A stretch of 64,000 nucleotides of DNA from DOZZ01 sp963792655 (lineage in GTDB: Bacteria; Acidobacteriota; Terriglobia; Bryobacterales; Bryobacteraceae): contig CAWBWU010000003.1 of NCBI GenBank assembly GCA_963792655.1, positions 1,178,001 to 1,242,000 on the forward strand. The letters are read 5' to 3'. The notes beneath the pieces are model-generated. The model ran no database searches. It was not told the DNA's origin and saw only the letters and a list, made by a program, of their open reading frames with translations. Shown here piece by piece: positions 20,056 to 30,324 of this stretch. The position numbers were made by a program, and so were the translations under genes. Within the stretch, counting starts at the first letter, position 1; each line of letters starts with the position of its first letter.

Positions 20056-21448
20056 ATGTTACTCGGGCGCACGATCACAGCCCTTTTCTTTATTGCGGCT
20101 GCGCATGCACAACCTGCGGGCCCGAAGCTTACCACCATCCAGGACACGCTCTATCGGGCGGACGGTACCCGGCTTACCGGCACAGTAACGGTAAGCTGGG
20201 CGCCATTCGACGCGAACGACACCTCCGTGATCGGTAAGCAGACGATCACCGTACCCGTGAACAACGGGGCCCTCTACGTACAGCTTGTACCCACTACGGA
20301 CGCCACGCCTGCCGGCGCTTACACCGTGCTCTATCAGAGCGACGGCCGAGAGCAGTTTGCAGAGCAATGGGCTGTACCTCCGGCAACCAAGCCGTTGCGA
20401 GTACGCGACGTACGAACCGTGTTGACTGCATCGACCAGCGGAGGCGGAACCACTGGCGGAACGGGCGGCGGGACAGGTGGCGGCGTATCCCCAACGCAGC
20501 CGATCACGGAGGATTCAGTGGTCGGGCTGACTGCCGATCTCAGCGTGCGGCCGGTGAAAGGGCCGGGCTACACGAACGGGCGGACCGCGCTGGTGAATGA
20601 GATTGGCGGAATCGAAACCGTGGCGGGCAACCTTTCCGATTGCGTGCACGTGGACGGAACATCGGGCGCGTGTTTCGATGCGACGCTGCTGCCTTCGTTC
20701 AGCGATGCGGAGACTCCGGGCGGTGTGGTGGATGGCGCGAACAGCACGTTCACACTCGCGGCAGTCCCGAGCCCTGCGGCCTCGCTGTTGTTGTTCCGTA
20801 ACGGTATGGCGATGAACCCTGGTTCGGACTACGCGGCGAGCGGTTCGAGCGTGACGTTCGTGGCTGCGGCGATCCCTCAACCGGGCGACACACTGGTTGC
20901 GTGGTACCGCGCAGCTTCCGCGGGCAGCCTGGCAGGCGGGCTCCGGGGCGGCGGTTCGGGCGGAACTGCGGGCGGTCTCACCGCGTTCAGCCCCGCGACC
21001 CCGCAAGTGATGTGCAGTGCCGAAGGTTCGTCTACGACGGCGATCACACCGATCAGCCTGGGTTACTGCATGATCCCTGCGGGTATCTTGCAGGCGGGCG
21101 ACCGCGTCGAAGTGCGCGCGACGGTGATTCACCAGGGTGGCGCTACGCCTTCCACGATTCAGTTGAACTGGGGCGGCGCGGTGCTGGTGACACACCTGAT
21201 CGCGGCAACCGACTCGGTGTTCGCTTTGAAGGGCGATGCATCATTGAGCACGTCGTCCACAATCTGGACGGGGCAAACCTACGGGCAGACCACGACGCCG
21301 GCAAGCGCGATTGGCGTCTCAGCAGCCTCAGTCGGCACTCGCGACGCGCGTCGATTTCCTGTTGAGCCTTGGCAGTCAGGGCACGACGGATTCGGTCAGT
21401 CTCGCTAACTACACCGTCGTAAGGTATCCGGCCATTAGTCACCCGTAA
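20056..21448 (+). CDS. Secreted low-complexity protein of unknown function (late frameshift)
   Basis: A signal peptide (MLLGRTITALFFIAAAHAQ) precedes a beta-rich domain with DTLYRADGTRLTGTVTVSW and LYVQLVPTTDATP, a Gly/Thr linker (TSGGGTTGGTGGGTGGG), and further beta-rich text with Gly-rich segments. It looks like a surface or tail-fibre-like beta protein; similar exported proteins occur in Bryobacterales, function unknown. The frame shifts near 21340; the restored frame runs VDFLLSLGSQGTTDSVSLA and stops at 21448. GGAGG at 20046-20050 is a strong ribosome binding site. Confidence 0.65.
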
Positions 21449-21530
21449 GTGGGATCGCACGATCCGGGCTCATGCCGGCGAACGGCGCGAGCTTGACGGA
21501 TCTGCCGCCTTGCCATGAATATAGAGAACC

Positions 21531-23718
21531 ATGGCGCAACCGAAGAAAGTCGTGATCCTGGGCGGTGGTGTGGGAGCACTGGCCGCCGCTTACTTTCTTA
21601 CCGAAGCACCCAACTGGCAATCCCAGTTCGAGATTTCGATTCACACGCTAGGTTGGCGGCTGGGCGGTAAAGGCGCCAGCGGGCGCAACGCCGACTTCGG
21701 TCAGCGCATTGAAGAGCACGGGCTGCACATCTGGTACGGCTACTACGAAAACGCGTTCCAGATGATCCAGAACGTGTACTCGCAATGCGCCAGCCTCGGC
21801 CTGATCAAAGGCAGCCCGTTGCAAACGTGGCGCGACGCGTTTCACCCTCACTCGCAAACAACGCTGATCGAAAAGCTCACTTCGAATGGCGCCACGCAGT
21901 ACGTCCCGTGGACCCTCGACACGTTGCCCATGCCGTTAGTACCTGGGGATGGCGTCGATCTTTGTGACCTGGATAACCTGCTGGTCGCGATACTCAAGCG
22001 GCTTGTCGATTCTTACAATCAGCAAATACCAGCACCGCCCGCTTCGCAGCAAGTTCGGCCCGGAGTAGTACTGAGGCCGTCATTAGTGACGGGAGTTCCA
22101 GGTACCGACTTAGCCCTGCCTCATTTAGGTGAACCTACCTTCTTGCACGCCGCGCTTTCCGCCTTAGAAAATTCCACAACGACAAATGCTGCTGAGTTAG
22201 CGGCCGGATCGCCGGTCGCAACCTATGTGGTCGAGCGCTTTCTCGATCAATTCCTAAAAGACTTCCTCGGCTGGCTTCCGCAAAATGCAGATGACCCCGA
22301 GCTACGGCATCTGGGCTACACCCTGGATTTTGCCGTCACTTGCCTTTCCGGCTGCTTGAAAGCTGATGTTTTGAACAAAGGCTTCGAACAACTGGATCAG
22401 TTCGACTTTCAACAGTGGCTGGTCATGAATGGCGCGACCATGCCCAATTCACCACTGGTCGCTAGTATCTACGACGGCATCTTCGCCTTTCAGAATGGCG
22501 ATGTCACTAAGCCCAATCTTGCTGCCGGCACTGCTTTGCGCGGGTGTCTGCGCATGTTCTTCACTTACAAAGAGTGCATGGTCTATGAGATGCAGGCAGG
22601 CATGGGCGACACCATCTTCGCTCCGCTCTATCTTCTCTTAAAGCAGCGCGGCGTCAACTTCAACTTCTTCCGGCGAGTTACCGACATCGCCGTGAATGCT
22701 GCGAACCCTGCTCTCATCGATCATGTTGACCTCGGCATCCAGGCAGAACTTGTGCCCGGCCAGACTGCATACAATCCGCTGCTGTGGGTGGGCGGCGTTC
22801 CATGCTGGCCGAGCACGCCGGACTTTTCGCAACTCGAAGATGGTGCTGAGATGCAAGCCGCGGGAGTGGACTTCGAGTCCTCCCAGAATACGTGGCCGGA
22901 AGATCCCATCACCCTGCAGAGCGGCACTGACTTCGACATTCTGATTCTAGGGATGCCCGTGGGCACCCAGCAGTTTGTATGTCAGGGGTTGGCGACTGTA
23001 AATACTAAGTGGCAACAGGCACTTGAACAGATTGGCACGACGGCGACGCTCGCTTTTCAGCTTTGGGTGCGGCAGAATTCGAAGTCGCTAGGCTGGACAG
23101 AAACGCAGAGTGCGATTCTCACGGCTGACGCGGACCCGGTCGAGAGCTGGTCGGACATGAGTTACTTAATTCCCCGGGAGGCGTGGCAACCAGCCGACAA
23201 CGTCCAGGGTATCCATTACTTCTTCAGTCCTCTGGCCGTATCGTCGATTCCCGCCGCCAGGAACAGACCCGTCCTTTCCTGCGCAGCAACTCGATCAGGT
23301 CACGCAAACAGCTTTGACTTTCTGCGCGACGGGCGGCCTTAAGCCCCTGCTGCCGGGAGCTGTCGACAGTTCCGGCGCGCTGAATTGGGATTTACTCGCC
23401 GCGCCCGCCGAGTACGACAAAGTGACGGGTCAAGATCGTTTTGCATTGCAATTCTTCCGCGCCAATATCGATCCTTCCGAGTTGTATGTGCTCTCCGGCA
23501 AAGGCAGCATTAGTGCGCGGCTAAGTCCCGGCAATTCGGGCTTTCAGAATCTTTACTTATCTGGCGATTGGACGCAGACTGTTGTCAACGCCGGGTGCGT
23601 AGAAGGAGCGGTAAGCTCGGCGATGGCTTGCTCGCGCGCGATCTGCGGATCGCCCGCCAAGATCGTTGGCGAGAATTTTCTCGGCGCCGGTGCACTGACC
23701 GGGACAGCCGCGACGTAA
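21531..23718 (+). CDS. FAD-dependent amine-oxidase/phytoene-desaturase-like oxidoreductase (one frameshift)
   Basis: About 725 residues. The N-terminus has the dinucleotide-binding motif KVVILGGGVGALAAAYFLTE followed by LGWRLGGKGASGRN and EEHGLHIWYGYYENAF, typical of the desaturase/amine oxidase superfamily. The C-terminal FAD motif is NLYLSGDWTQTVVNAGCVEG. A frameshift near 23240-23270 separates the two. It has no signal peptide. It is longer than carotenoid desaturases, with an inserted middle region, so substrate is uncertain. It stands 25 bases before an exported esterase, possibly in one transcript. Confidence 0.75.
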
Positions 23719-23743
23719 CTCGTAACTGATAGAATGCCGTTCC

Positions 23744-24610
23744 ATGCAACGGCTTCTCTTTCTGGCAACTATCACGTGCGGCGCACTGCTGGCGGCGATC
23801 GACCAACACGACGTAGAGTACAATCGCCCGGGCGCCACGCCACTGCTGCTCGATCTGCATGTTCCGGACGGCCCTGGCCCCTTCCCGGCGGCGATTCTGG
23901 TGCATGGTGGAGGCTTCGATGAGGGCAGCAAGAGCACCAATGTTCGTCCGCTGTTCGAACCGCTGGCGAACGCCGGCTTCGCATGGTTCAGCATTGATTA
24001 CCGGCTTGCACCGAAAGCGCATTTCACCGAGAGCATTGCCGATCTGAACACGGCGATCCGCTGGCTGCACCAGCATGCGGCCGAATACCATGTGGACCCA
24101 GCACGCATCGCGCTGATCGGTGAATCCGCCGGCGGCTTTCTGGTGAATTACGCGGGCACGCATGACACTGCCGATACAAAAGTGGCCGCGGTCGTCGACT
24201 TCTATGGCCCTTCCGATTACGCCAAGCTGGCCGGGCTGCGCCGTGAGCATCCCGAGCGCTTCAACATGGCGTCGATCAATCGTCATGCCGCGAACGGAGG
24301 CGGCATTCACTTTTTCGGCGCGGACCAGTTGGACGAAGCCGGTATTGCGAAGGTCAACTCGGTATCGCCGATCGCCGCTGTGCACCATGGCATGCCACCG
24401 TTTCTGATTATCGCGGGAACCAAGGACGATCAAGTAGTGTACGAGCAATCGACCGAGTTCTGCGACGCGATGCACCACGCGCAAGTGCCGTGTGAGTTGA
24501 TCACCGTTGAAGGCGGCGGCCATGGGATGAGCAGTTGGAAAGCCGCAGAGATGCAACATTGGAAGCCGGAGATGATTGCATGGCTGAAGAAGACACTGGC
24601 GGTGCGTTGA
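23744..24610 (+). CDS. Secreted alpha/beta hydrolase (esterase/lipase-like)
   Basis: 288 residues with a signal peptide (MQRLLFLATITCGALLAA). Oxyanion-hole motif AILVHGGGF, nucleophile elbow IGESAGGFLV, acid in AGTKDDQVVYEQS and His in VEGGGHGMSSW form a full catalytic set like that of the BD-FAE/esterase group. It should hydrolyse an ester in the periplasm or outside. Substrate unknown. Confidence 0.88.
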   Translation: MQRLLFLATITCGALLAAIDQHDVEYNRPGATPLLLDLHVPDGPGPFPAAILVHGGGFDEGSKSTNVRPLFEPLANAGFAWFSIDYRLAPKAHFTESIADLNTAIRWLHQHAAEYHVDPARIALIGESAGGFLVNYAGTHDTADTKVAAVVDFYGPSDYAKLAGLRREHPERFNMASINRHAANGGGIHFFGADQLDEAGIAKVNSVSPIAAVHHGMPPFLIIAGTKDDQVVYEQSTEFCDAMHHAQVPCELITVEGGGHGMSSWKAAEMQHWKPEMIAWLKKTLAVR

Positions 24611-24622
24611 ATCCTGCTCGTG

Positions 24623-24736
24623 TTAACGGAAGAAGTTCCAATGAACGTCCATCCCACGCGCGCGGAGGAAAAGGAAGGCGAGTACGTCCACAAGTACAAA
24701 CGCGAACAGCACAGCCGCGAGCAATTTGCGCCACAC
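24623..24736 (-). CDS. Possible 37-residue membrane peptide
   Basis: From a GTG at 24736: VWRKLLAAVLFAFVLVDVLA, then FLFLRARGMDVHWNFFR and a TAA. One clear transmembrane helix with basic ends. No good ribosome binding site is visible, and the frame fills only the gap between two plus-strand genes, so it is a weak candidate. Confidence 0.3.
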   Translation of the reverse strand: MWRKLLAAVLFAFVLVDVLAFLFLRARGMDVHWNFFR

Positions 24737-24792
24737 AGGTAGACGTTACCACGCAACCGCCTTCCCGAGGCTTACAATCAGTTAGCCCTGTT

Positions 24793-26124
24793 ATGCTGCT
24801 TCGCCGCTTGCTTATCGCGCTCATTTTGGTCACACCGGCCGCCGCTCGCGACGTGACCTATGCGACCGATGTCGCGCCGATCTTCTTTCAGCACTGCACG
24901 GGTTGTCATCATCCAAACGACATTGCGCCAATGTCGCTCATGACCTATCAGGACGCGAGACCCTGGGCCGCTTCCATACGCGAGGCAGTCGTCTCGCGCA
25001 CCATGCCGCCCTGGCATGCGGACCCCCGGTACGGACATTTCTCGAACGACATGCGCCTGAGTGCTACCGAAGTTGAAACGATTCGCTTGTGGGCAGTGCA
25101 GGGCGCTAAGCAAGGCGATCCATTGAAGACGCCCACCGCGCCCGTGTACACCGATGGCTGGAAGATCGGCGCGCCGGACGCCATCATCGACATTGGGCAG
25201 ACGCAAGTAGTGACGCCGAGTGGGCCGGATGAGTATCTCTACTACACGGTCCCGACTCACTTCGCAGAAGACCGTTGGATACAAGCCGCCGAACTGCGGC
25301 CGGGCAATCGGCGCGTCGTGCATCACGCCCATGTCTGGGTTGAGACACCGCCGAAACCTGTGGCAGCCCCGATTGTGGCCAGTACTCCGAAGGTTAGTCT
25401 GACTTACACCGAAGGCAAGCTGACGCATATCAAGCCCGACGCTCCTGTTCTCGATAATGGCTGTCTCGCTGATGATGGCGCCACATGGCCCGGCAATCCG
25501 CCAAAGGGCGGTACCGGACCGATCGCATCTTACTTACCCGGCAAATTTCCGGACACGTATCCGGAAGGTACGGCCAAGCTGTTACCCGCGGGCGCGATGC
25601 TCAAGTTTCAGGTGCATTATTCAAAAGCTACGGGCAAGGAAGAAACAGACCGCACTTCGGTGGGTCTGATCTTTGCCAAGCATCCGCCCGAACATCCGAT
25701 GCGCCGCATCGACATCTCGAATTACCTGTTTCTGTTGCCGCCGGGTGATGACAATCACGAGGTTTCCGAATGCCATCGTTTTGACAAAGCCATTCTGATG
25801 ACTTCGTTAACTGCGCATATGCACGTGCGCGGCAAGGCAATGCGCTTCGACGTAGAGTACCCGGACGGCCGCAAAGAGACTCTCCTGGACGTTCCGCACT
25901 ACAGCTTTAGCTGGCAGACGACCTATCATTTCGCCGAACCGAAGAACATCCCCGCGGGCAGCCGCTTGATTATCACGGCACACTTCGATAACTCAGCGAA
26001 CAACCCAACCAATCCCGACCCGACCAAGGTGATTCGGTGGGGTGAACCGAGTAAAGAAGAGATGATGGACGGCTGGGTAGAGTATCTCGACGTCGCGCCA
26101 GTGAACACTGCTCAGCGCGAATAG
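24793..26124 (+). CDS. Secreted heme c protein with copper type II monooxygenase-like domains
   Basis: 443 residues with a signal peptide (LLRRLLIALILVTPAAARD). Residues about 20-110 form a cytochrome-c-like domain with one heme site (HCTGCHH) and downstream Met in RTMPPWHADP. The rest resembles peptidylglycine-monooxygenase-like copper domains: RRVVHHAHVWVE could give the first copper His set and LTAHMHVRGKAM the second, followed by the family segment HFDNSANNPTNPDP. It is probably a periplasmic redox enzyme or electron carrier. A close relative lies at 27670. Copper binding is inferred from motifs. The next gene starts four bases after its stop. Confidence 0.8.
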   Translation: MLLRRLLIALILVTPAAARDVTYATDVAPIFFQHCTGCHHPNDIAPMSLMTYQDARPWAASIREAVVSRTMPPWHADPRYGHFSNDMRLSATEVETIRLWAVQGAKQGDPLKTPTAPVYTDGWKIGAPDAIIDIGQTQVVTPSGPDEYLYYTVPTHFAEDRWIQAAELRPGNRRVVHHAHVWVETPPKPVAAPIVASTPKVSLTYTEGKLTHIKPDAPVLDNGCLADDGATWPGNPPKGGTGPIASYLPGKFPDTYPEGTAKLLPAGAMLKFQVHYSKATGKEETDRTSVGLIFAKHPPEHPMRRIDISNYLFLLPPGDDNHEVSECHRFDKAILMTSLTAHMHVRGKAMRFDVEYPDGRKETLLDVPHYSFSWQTTYHFAEPKNIPAGSRLIITAHFDNSANNPTNPDPTKVIRWGEPSKEEMMDGWVEYLDVAPVNTAQRE

Positions 26125-26127
26125 CGC

Positions 26128-26964
26128 ATGACACGCCGAGCTCTGCTTTTGTTGACCGGCTGCGCCTTCGCCCAGAGCCGGATTTATGTGTGTCCTATGG
26201 ATCCGGAGGTGCGTTCCACGCAGCCGGGCAAGTGCCCGCGCTGCGGCATGACGCTCGTAGCCGGGGCACCAGAGCCGGTAGAGTACTCGCTCGAGTTCCG
26301 CGCCACTCCACGCAACATTCCGGCAGACCGCCCCGTTCGTCTGGAGTTTCGGGTAATCGAGCCGCAGAGCAGCCACACCGTAACAAAGTTTGAGACGATT
26401 CACGAAAAACTATTTCACCTGTTTATCGTGAGTGAGGACCTCAGCTATTTCTCACACGAGCACCCCGTCTTAATGAAAAATGGCTGGCTGCAGTTGGATA
26501 CCCAACTTCCCCGCCCTGGCACTTACCGCCTGCTTGCTGACTTTGCGCCCTCGGGTGCGACATCGCAGTTAGTTGCGCATACCTTCTCTACTGCCGGCTA
26601 TACTGCTCCGCTAACGCCGCCTCATCTCACGCCTGATATAGCTCCGAAGTCAGGCGCGAATCTTATTGCCTCATTGCGCAGTGACCCCGCGCAGCCTCTC
26701 GCGGGCAAGAAGACGATGCTGTTCGTGCACGTCAGCCCGGCGGACGGGCTGGAACAGTACCTGGGCGCATGGGCGCACTTGCTTGCGGCGAGCGACGACT
26801 TGATCGATACGACACACGACCATCCGTTTAGCGCCAGCGGCGGCCCAGACTTGCAATTCAATTTATTCTTTCCGCGCGCGGCAATGTATCGAGTGTGGAT
26901 TCAGATGCAACGCCGCGGAGTACTCAACACAGTTGCTTTTACTTTGCCGGTGCAGAAGCTTTGA
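26128..26964 (+). CDS. Secreted protein with heavy-metal-binding CPMDPEV domain
   Basis: 278 residues. After a short signal (RRALLLLTGCAFAQS) it has the metal-binding motif YVCPMDPEVRSTQPGKCPRC GM with four Cys-type ligands and Met, known from copper efflux proteins and P-type ATPases. The rest is beta-rich, with HEKLFHLFIVSEDLSYFSHE and two further His-rich spots (THDHPF). It follows the heme/copper gene by three bases, so it may deliver or bind copper for that protein; this is inference. Its 3' end overlaps the convergent cytochrome gene by 26 bases. Confidence 0.75.
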   Translation: MTRRALLLLTGCAFAQSRIYVCPMDPEVRSTQPGKCPRCGMTLVAGAPEPVEYSLEFRATPRNIPADRPVRLEFRVIEPQSSHTVTKFETIHEKLFHLFIVSEDLSYFSHEHPVLMKNGWLQLDTQLPRPGTYRLLADFAPSGATSQLVAHTFSTAGYTAPLTPPHLTPDIAPKSGANLIASLRSDPAQPLAGKKTMLFVHVSPADGLEQYLGAWAHLLAASDDLIDTTHDHPFSASGGPDLQFNLFFPRAAMYRVWIQMQRRGVLNTVAFTLPVQKL

Positions 26965-27616
26965 ACTCCGGTACGAGCGTCGCGGTGGCTCCGCTTGCAG
27001 AGCGCACAAAAATGCGCGTTCCTGCGGGAAGAACGATCCTCTCGCGTAACCAGTAAACGCGGTTCCAACGCTGATGAAAGTCGCGTATCCAGAGAAGCCG
27101 CTCAACGCTGTGGTCGGGAAGTAGCGCGGTTAACTCGAGCGGACCGCCGGCCCAAATTCCTGCAACCGGCGTGGGTTTTCTCAAGACGGCTTCCGCGTTC
27201 AATCGCATGCCGTGCGGCGGAGTTACGGCGTTGGCGCCAATTCGCGGTGGCTTCTCACGCACTGCTAACCAGGAAGAGTCGCCTTCCGGTGCGCCGCCCT
27301 CTACCCAGCGGACGAACAGGTCGATCTCGGGGATCGACAAGCTCGCATCATCGCGAAAGTCACCAACGCCTTTTACCGGGTCCCAAGGCGGCATGCGGCG
27401 CGCAAGCACCTCATCGCGAATCGCCTTGGCCCACGGGCGCACCTGTGTATAACTTTCAAGCGGCATCGCCTGTCCGCCTTGCTGGTGGCAGCCTTCGCAA
27501 TGCCGGTACACCAGCCGCGAAATTTCGTTGGTCCACGTGATGTTGGTGGTGATAGGGTCGTGCGCCAACGCGGGCAGCGCACCACACAACATCAGGAGCC
27601 AGAACCGTGAGCTCAC
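26939..27616 (-). CDS. Short secreted cytochrome-c-domain protein
   Basis: 225 residues with signal peptide (SSRFWLLMLCGALPALAHD). It has the heme site YRHCEGCHQQGGQAMPLESY and downstream ARRMPPWDPVKG, the same cytochrome domain as the two larger copper-type proteins around it, but a short unrelated-looking C-terminal part and no HMH copper motif. So it is a stand-alone heme domain paralogue. Its 3' end overlaps the convergent metal-binding gene. Confidence 0.75.
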   Translation of the reverse strand: MSSRFWLLMLCGALPALAHDPITTNITWTNEISRLVYRHCEGCHQQGGQAMPLESYTQVRPWAKAIRDEVLARRMPPWDPVKGVGDFRDDASLSIPEIDLFVRWVEGGAPEGDSSWLAVREKPPRIGANAVTPPHGMRLNAEAVLRKPTPVAGIWAGGPLELTALLPDHSVERLLWIRDFHQRWNRVYWLRERIVLPAGTRIFVRSASGATATLVPEFKASAPAK

Positions 27617-27669
27617 GCTTACCTACGTTACACCGCTGCTTGGAGTAACCTTGTTTACGAAGCTGCTTT

Positions 27670-28974
27670 ATGCGTCTCGCACTCCTTCTTCTGATCGACG
27701 GCCTTTGGGCTTACCGCCGCGCCGCCCAACCTTCTCACGGGATATTTGGCCGATTCTTCAAAGCCGCTGCGTGTCGTGCCATCAGGCCGGCGAAATCGCG
27801 CCCATGCCGTTCACGAGCTATGCGGAGACGCGCCCCTGGGCCGCCGCGATTCGCGAGGCGGTGCGCTCTGGAGCGATGCCGCCGTGGCACGCTGCGCCGA
27901 ACCCGGCTCACCACTTCCGTAATGACCGCGCCCTGCCGGAGAACGAAGCGGCGACGCTGGTGAAGTGGGCGGAAGCCGGAGCGCCGGAAGGCGGGCGCCA
28001 CTGCTCCCTTCAAGGCCGCGCCGCGCACGAGCCAGTGGAAACTCGGGCAGCCTGACGCCACCTTCCAGGTGCCCGGCTTCGCGGTTCCCAAGACTGGCCC
28101 GCTGCCCTACTCGTTCCTGATCATCCCGCTCCATCTCGATCACGATGTATGGGTGCGCGCGGCCGAGTTCCGCATCGAGAACCCGAGCGTGATTCACCAC
28201 ATCAACGCGTTCGTGCGTCCGCGCGGCTCGAGTTATCTGGCGGCATTCCCGGCGGGCCAAATCTTCGTGCCGACTGTCGCTGAGCGCGGCGCGCGGCGCG
28301 AAGGTGAGCACGTCTTCGACCGCCGCGAACTGCTGCTCGGTTACGAACCGGGTTACTTTCCCATGCCGTGGCTGGAAGACGGCGCCAAGCTGGTCAAAGC
28401 CGGTTCGGACTTAGTGCTGGAGATGCACTATAACCCCAACGGCCATCCCGTAACCGATCACTCGGAGATTGCTCTTTACTTTGCCAGGTCGGCCCCGGCG
28501 CGGCGCATCTTAGCCATCGATACGTTGCGCGATCTGGATTTGGCGATCCCTCCAGGCGATGCAGCCTACACATCCCACTCGGCGATGACACTGGGGAGCG
28601 CCGCAACGTTGCTCTCGATTCAGCCCCACATGCACGTACGCGGCAAGAGCATGGAAGTGCGCGCGATCTATCCGGACGGCCGCACCGACACTTTGCTCAG
28701 CGTGCCTCACTACGATTTCCAATGGCAGACCACGTACGTTTTTGATCAGCCGGTCAATCTACCGGCCGGGACTCGCCTGGAGTCGACGGCCAGGTTCGAC
28801 AATTCGCCGAACAATCCGTTCAATCCGAACCCTGCCGCGACCGTGCACTGGGGCGACCAGACCACCGATGAAATGCACATTGCGTTTCTGGAGCTGGTCA
28901 TCGGCGCAGACGAAAACGCCGAGATGTTGTTGCGCGAGAAGCCGCGCATGATCTCGGCCGCGCCTACACGCTAA
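27670..28974 (+). CDS. Second heme c plus copper type II monooxygenase-like protein (two frameshifts)
   Basis: Starts MRLALLLLIDG as a signal peptide, shifts frame near 27700 to PTFSRDIWPILQSRCVSCHQ (heme site CVSCHQ) and GAMPPWHAAPNP, then shifts near 27995 to the copper-domain part: PSVIHHINAFVRP, QPHMHVRGKSMEV and RFDNSPNNPFNPNP. It is a paralogue of the gene at 24793. One transcript with its neighbours is not obvious because the gene between them is on the other strand. Role in periplasmic oxidation is inferred. Confidence 0.77.
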
Positions 28975-28989
28975 CGAACGCCGTTAGGG

Positions 28990-29518
28990 CTATTCAGCGT
29001 AGAGGTCAGACTCCGGGACACCACTCTCGCCCACACCAGGAGTTGAGATACCCGCGCGCTTGCGTGCAGAGAACATCGCGCCTCGTGCCGGTTCTACTGG
29101 AGCGAATGCCGCGAGCCCCGAAGCGTTTCTGCATGTCCACATAAACAGCCTCCATGCCGCCTTTGTAGAAGTAGGTTTCGTGCCAGAAGCCGGTGCCGCC
29201 GGTGTCGCGCAGGAAAGTTCGCCACCAGACGACGTGCGGCTCCGAGCGAGACCACTTCTCCAAGCTCTCGAAGTCGCGCCAGTACTGACGCATGCCTACA
29301 TGCCGGAGGGAGTACAAAACTGATTCGTGCAACAGCAGTCCGTCGGGCTTCGCTTCCACGGCGTTCGCGATCTTCGGACCAAACCCTGCAAGAGTCTTCA
29401 AGCCGGTGAACGTATTGACGCGCATTCCCAGGTAAATCACTACCAGGTCGGGATACTGCGAAAGGTCCACCGTCTCGCGGAGCGGCCGGCCGGGATTCAA
29501 GGCAGATTCGTTTTTCAT
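28990..29518 (-). CDS. DUF4188 family protein (late frameshift)
   Basis: About 175 residues. YPDLVVIYLGMRVNTFTGLK, HESVLYSLRHVGMRQYWRDF and GTGFWHETYFYKGG match the DUF4188 family, small heme-free-looking ferredoxin-like (dimeric barrel) proteins sometimes called monooxygenase-like. The frame shifts near 29105; the restored frame ends GVPESDLYAE at 28990. ATG at 29518 is the likely start; an upstream in-frame GTG/ATG at 29566 would add 16 residues without obvious homology. Confidence 0.7.
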
Positions 29519-29630
29519 TACTATCGACCGAGAGAGTAGATTCCTTAGTGCCGTACCAGGATGCATTACGATCTGGTGTCGAAGTTCCTATCTACTTGAT
29601 GCCGCAAAGCACTTCAACTAAGATCGGAGC

Positions 29631-30011
29631 ATGATTCCCGAACATCAGGCGGCGAGACCGAGCATGCTGCCCGCGATCATTGCAGCCGCGGGGTGCGTGG
29701 GTTCGATTGCGCTGATGCTCACTGTCGGGCGGCACAACCCTTCCGTCTTATTGCAAGTTCTTTTTGCGGGCTGGGTAGCGTTGCCGTTCGTGGCTCTTAT
29801 CTTGGCGGCCGTATTCCGGAAGCTGACCGGAGCAAGGCTCACCGGCCTTACTTTCATTGTCTCGCTCGCCTCTGTGGCTGCCTACGCGATCGCCGCATTT
29901 GGGCCACCTCTTCCGAAGCCCGCCGCCGTTTTCCTGCTCGTGCCGCTTGCCTCGTGGATCGTCATTGCGATCGTCTTCGCATTCGGCAGGCATTCTGGCT
30001 CACCCCTCTGA
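29631..30011 (+). CDS. Small four-helix membrane protein, intact copy
   Basis: 126 residues with four hydrophobic segments (for example MLPAIIAAAGCVGSIALMLT and SWIVIAIVFAFG). No family recognised. Its last ~65 codons are repeated in degenerate form at 31071-31262 beyond the transposase, so the gene tail was duplicated. Confidence 0.65.
   Translation: MIPEHQAARPSMLPAIIAAAGCVGSIALMLTVGRHNPSVLLQVLFAGWVALPFVALILAAVFRKLTGARLTGLTFIVSLASVAAYAIAAFGPPLPKPAAVFLLVPLASWIVIAIVFAFGRHSGSPL
29817..30011 (+). repeat. Direct repeat, left copy (3' part of the membrane-protein gene)
   Basis: About 195 bases nearly identical to 31071-31262, with long exact runs such as the part coding AAYAIAAFGPPLPKPAAV. This copy is in frame. 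Confidence 0.85.
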
Positions 30012-30045
30012 GATCGATGCCGGCGTTGGCGACTTTGCTGTGGCT

Positions 30046-30324
30046 TCAGCCATGCCGCCTTGCGATGACCATTGCCAGAAGCACCAGGACTACTGCGAGT
30101 ACAACTAGAAACACCGCTACCTGAGGACTGAGCCTCTTGCTGCTCGCGGCGGTCCTATCTCCAAGGTGCCGGGTCAGTAGGCGGCGCAAATCGACGATTT
30201 GTTCCTCTGATAGGAAGGGGCTGAAGGGGCTGAAGGGGACGGCCTGATCCGCCCACTTGGGCGAAACTCCAAAAGCAGCAGAGGGCTCCGTCCCTTTCGG
30301 AGAAATTGGAACGTCTCGGCCCAC
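30046..30324 (-). CDS. Small C-terminally anchored membrane protein (doubtful)
   Basis: 92 residues: a polar N-terminal half followed by one hydrophobic helix (VAVFLVVLAVVLVLLAMVIA) and a basic RRHG end, as in tail-anchored proteins. Its first ~30 codons run through the transposon's left inverted repeat, so the true start, if it is a gene, may be an internal one near 30220. Confidence 0.4.
   Translation of the reverse strand: MGRDVPISPKGTEPSAAFGVSPKWADQAVPFSPFSPFLSEEQIVDLRRLLTRHLGDRTAASSKRLSPQVAVFLVVLAVVLVLLAMVIARRHG

Noticed and set aside
23585..24559. 324-codon antisense frame over the esterase
   Set aside because: The esterase has all catalytic motifs; the antisense text shows none.
24535..24792. 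Longer N-terminus for the heme/copper protein
   Set aside because: The upstream codons are polar and overlap the esterase; the signal peptide begins at the ATG at 24793.
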